From an uncultured bacterium (GTDB lineage Bacteria; Patescibacteria; JAEDAM01; Absconditabacterales; Absconditicoccaceae), in contig CAIVDB010000053.1 in the NCBI GenBank assembly GCA_903904545.1, forward strand, positions 1 through 8,449: DNA of 8,449 bases. Direction: 5' to 3'. Numbering within the stretch: position 1 is the first letter of the stretch; every line of letters starts with the position of its first letter. Below are positions 7,954 through 8,449 of this stretch, piece by piece. A model generated the notes under the pieces. The model searched no databases. It was given only the letters and a program-made list of their open reading frames with translations, and was not told the origin of the DNA. The translations under genes and the position numbers were made by a program.

Positions 7954-8147
7954 TCCAAGCGAAGCGCTACTGTTAGAACAAGACAAAAGCGACAGAGCGC
8001 AATGAGGAAGTCCCGTAAGGCAGGATAAGGCCCAGCGCAGCGTCCCACAAAGAGTAAGTCCTACGGAAATACCCTAGGAAAAAGGTAAGTACCAGCGAAG
8101 CGCTCAGAAAAAATAGGAGAAATATACCTCAACATATTGTTATTTAA

Positions 8148-8175
8148 TTGAAATCTAGAGACCAAACCATATACT
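8148..8175 (+). promoter_or_regulatory. Promoter of the exonuclease gene
   Basis: TTGAAA (8148-8153) and TATACT (8170-8175) are separated by 16 bp. Transcription would start near 8182, giving a leader of about 30 nt before the ATG at 8213. Confidence 0.55.
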
Positions 8176-8212
8176 CCTTCAAAAGGAGAAATTTATTTAT
8201 TGATAAGTATAT

Positions 8213-8449
8213 ATGCAATTAGAAAAAACATACAGATATATAGGATTAGATTTTGAAACTACAGGGCTGGACATCACCAAAGATGAACCCATCCAGATAG
8301 GAATCGTGGAAATGGATCCTACCGGGAAACCTATCAAAGAGTTTCAATCACTTATCAAAACACAAAAGAAGACTGAAGAACTCAAACAGATCGTTGGCTT
8401 CATCACAGGATTGTCTATTCAAGATTTAGAAACTGCTCCGTCTAGAGAA
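8213..8449 (+). CDS. DnaQ-like DEDD 3'-5' exonuclease, 3' end outside window
   Basis: The first 79 codons are present and open to the window edge. YIGLDFETTGLD at residues 9-20 is the Exo I motif of the DnaQ/RNase T superfamily, with Asp13 and Glu15 as inferred metal ligands. DEPIQIGIVEMD (residues 24-35) continues the usual second strand. Such enzymes remove nucleotides from 3' ends as proofreading subunits or stand-alone nucleases; which of these this is cannot be decided without the Exo II and Exo III motifs. ATG 8213 is chosen because an in-frame TAA lies at 8204-8206. An AAGGAG run is present but 24 bp upstream, too far for a normal Shine-Dalgarno. No in-frame TGA occurs in this part. 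Confidence 0.85.
   Translation, partial: MQLEKTYRYIGLDFETTGLDITKDEPIQIGIVEMDPTGKPIKEFQSLIKTQKKTEELKQIVGFITGLSIQDLETAPSRE

Larger units (their letters stand above)
7614..8147. repeat. Mosaic of palindromes and short repeats, no supported gene
   Basis: About 530 bp between rnhA and the exonuclease, less AT-rich than the rest. It contains a near-duplicate of 22 bp (7629-7650 and 7747-7768, two mismatches), GACTAGCCT twice (7873-7881 and 7910-7918), three hairpins listed separately, and AGCGAAGCG twice plus the variant AGCGCAGCG. The longest table-25 frame, about 65 codons at 7880-8077, crosses the palindromes and looks incidental. It could be accumulated REP-like elements or a structured non-coding RNA. 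Confidence 0.6.

Noticed and set aside
7880..8077. About 65-codon frame (table 25) including an ATG at 7940
   Set aside because: It runs through the 11-bp hairpin and the AGCGAAGCG repeats, has no recognisable domain and no ribosome site, and its codon use is unlike the neighbouring A-rich genes.
8174..8188. Hairpin CTCCTT-CAA-AAGGAG hiding a Shine-Dalgarno before the exonuclease
   Set aside because: The predicted promoter puts transcription start near 8182, so the left arm would not be in the RNA, and AAGGAG is 24 bp from the start codon.

Overview
The window reads as genomic DNA from a Candidate Phyla Radiation bacterium that translates UGA as glycine (translation table 25), so Absconditabacteria (SR1) or Gracilibacteria. 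In the standard code the two large genes break into many short frames. Read with TGA as Gly they become continuous frames of 537 and 1369 codons that end in TAG and TAA. Several TGA codons fall where a family needs glycine, for example the Gly of the GNPGP motif of RNase H and a Gly-Gly in the DUF4012 protein. I count 23 in-frame TGA codons in the three complete genes, and none of the three uses TGA as a stop. The DNA is AT-rich, intergenic regions are repeat-laden, and no gene has a well-placed Shine-Dalgarno sequence.

Layout. Positions 1-599 are a minus-strand tRNA block: tRNA-Ile(GAT), then tRNA-Phe(GAA), then two identical 113-bp tandem units that each carry the 5' half of a tRNA-like sequence. 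A well-formed promoter lies just upstream of tRNA-Ile. AT-rich palindromic elements built from AATG/CATT heptads follow each intact tRNA. Positions 813-2426 encode a membrane-anchored DUF4012 protein on the plus strand. Positions 2427-2720 hold a hairpin-rich spacer, an intrinsic terminator and a promoter. Positions 2721-6830 encode one very large, hydrophilic, lysine- and glutamate-rich protein with a peptidoglycan-binding-like motif near its N-terminus, ended by a strong terminator. Positions 7128-7613 encode an RNase HI with a REP-like palindrome inside its reading frame. Positions 7614-8147 are about 530 bp without a supported gene, packed with hairpins and motifs shared with the palindrome inside RNase H. 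A DnaQ-like exonuclease begins at 8213 and runs off the end.

Working together. The DUF4012 protein and the large protein are plausibly both cell-envelope proteins, but each has its own transcription signals, so they need not form an operon. RNase H and the exonuclease are housekeeping nucleic-acid enzymes. The least-explained parts are the 1369-residue protein, the tandem tRNA-half repeat, and the palindromic element family that reaches into a coding sequence.
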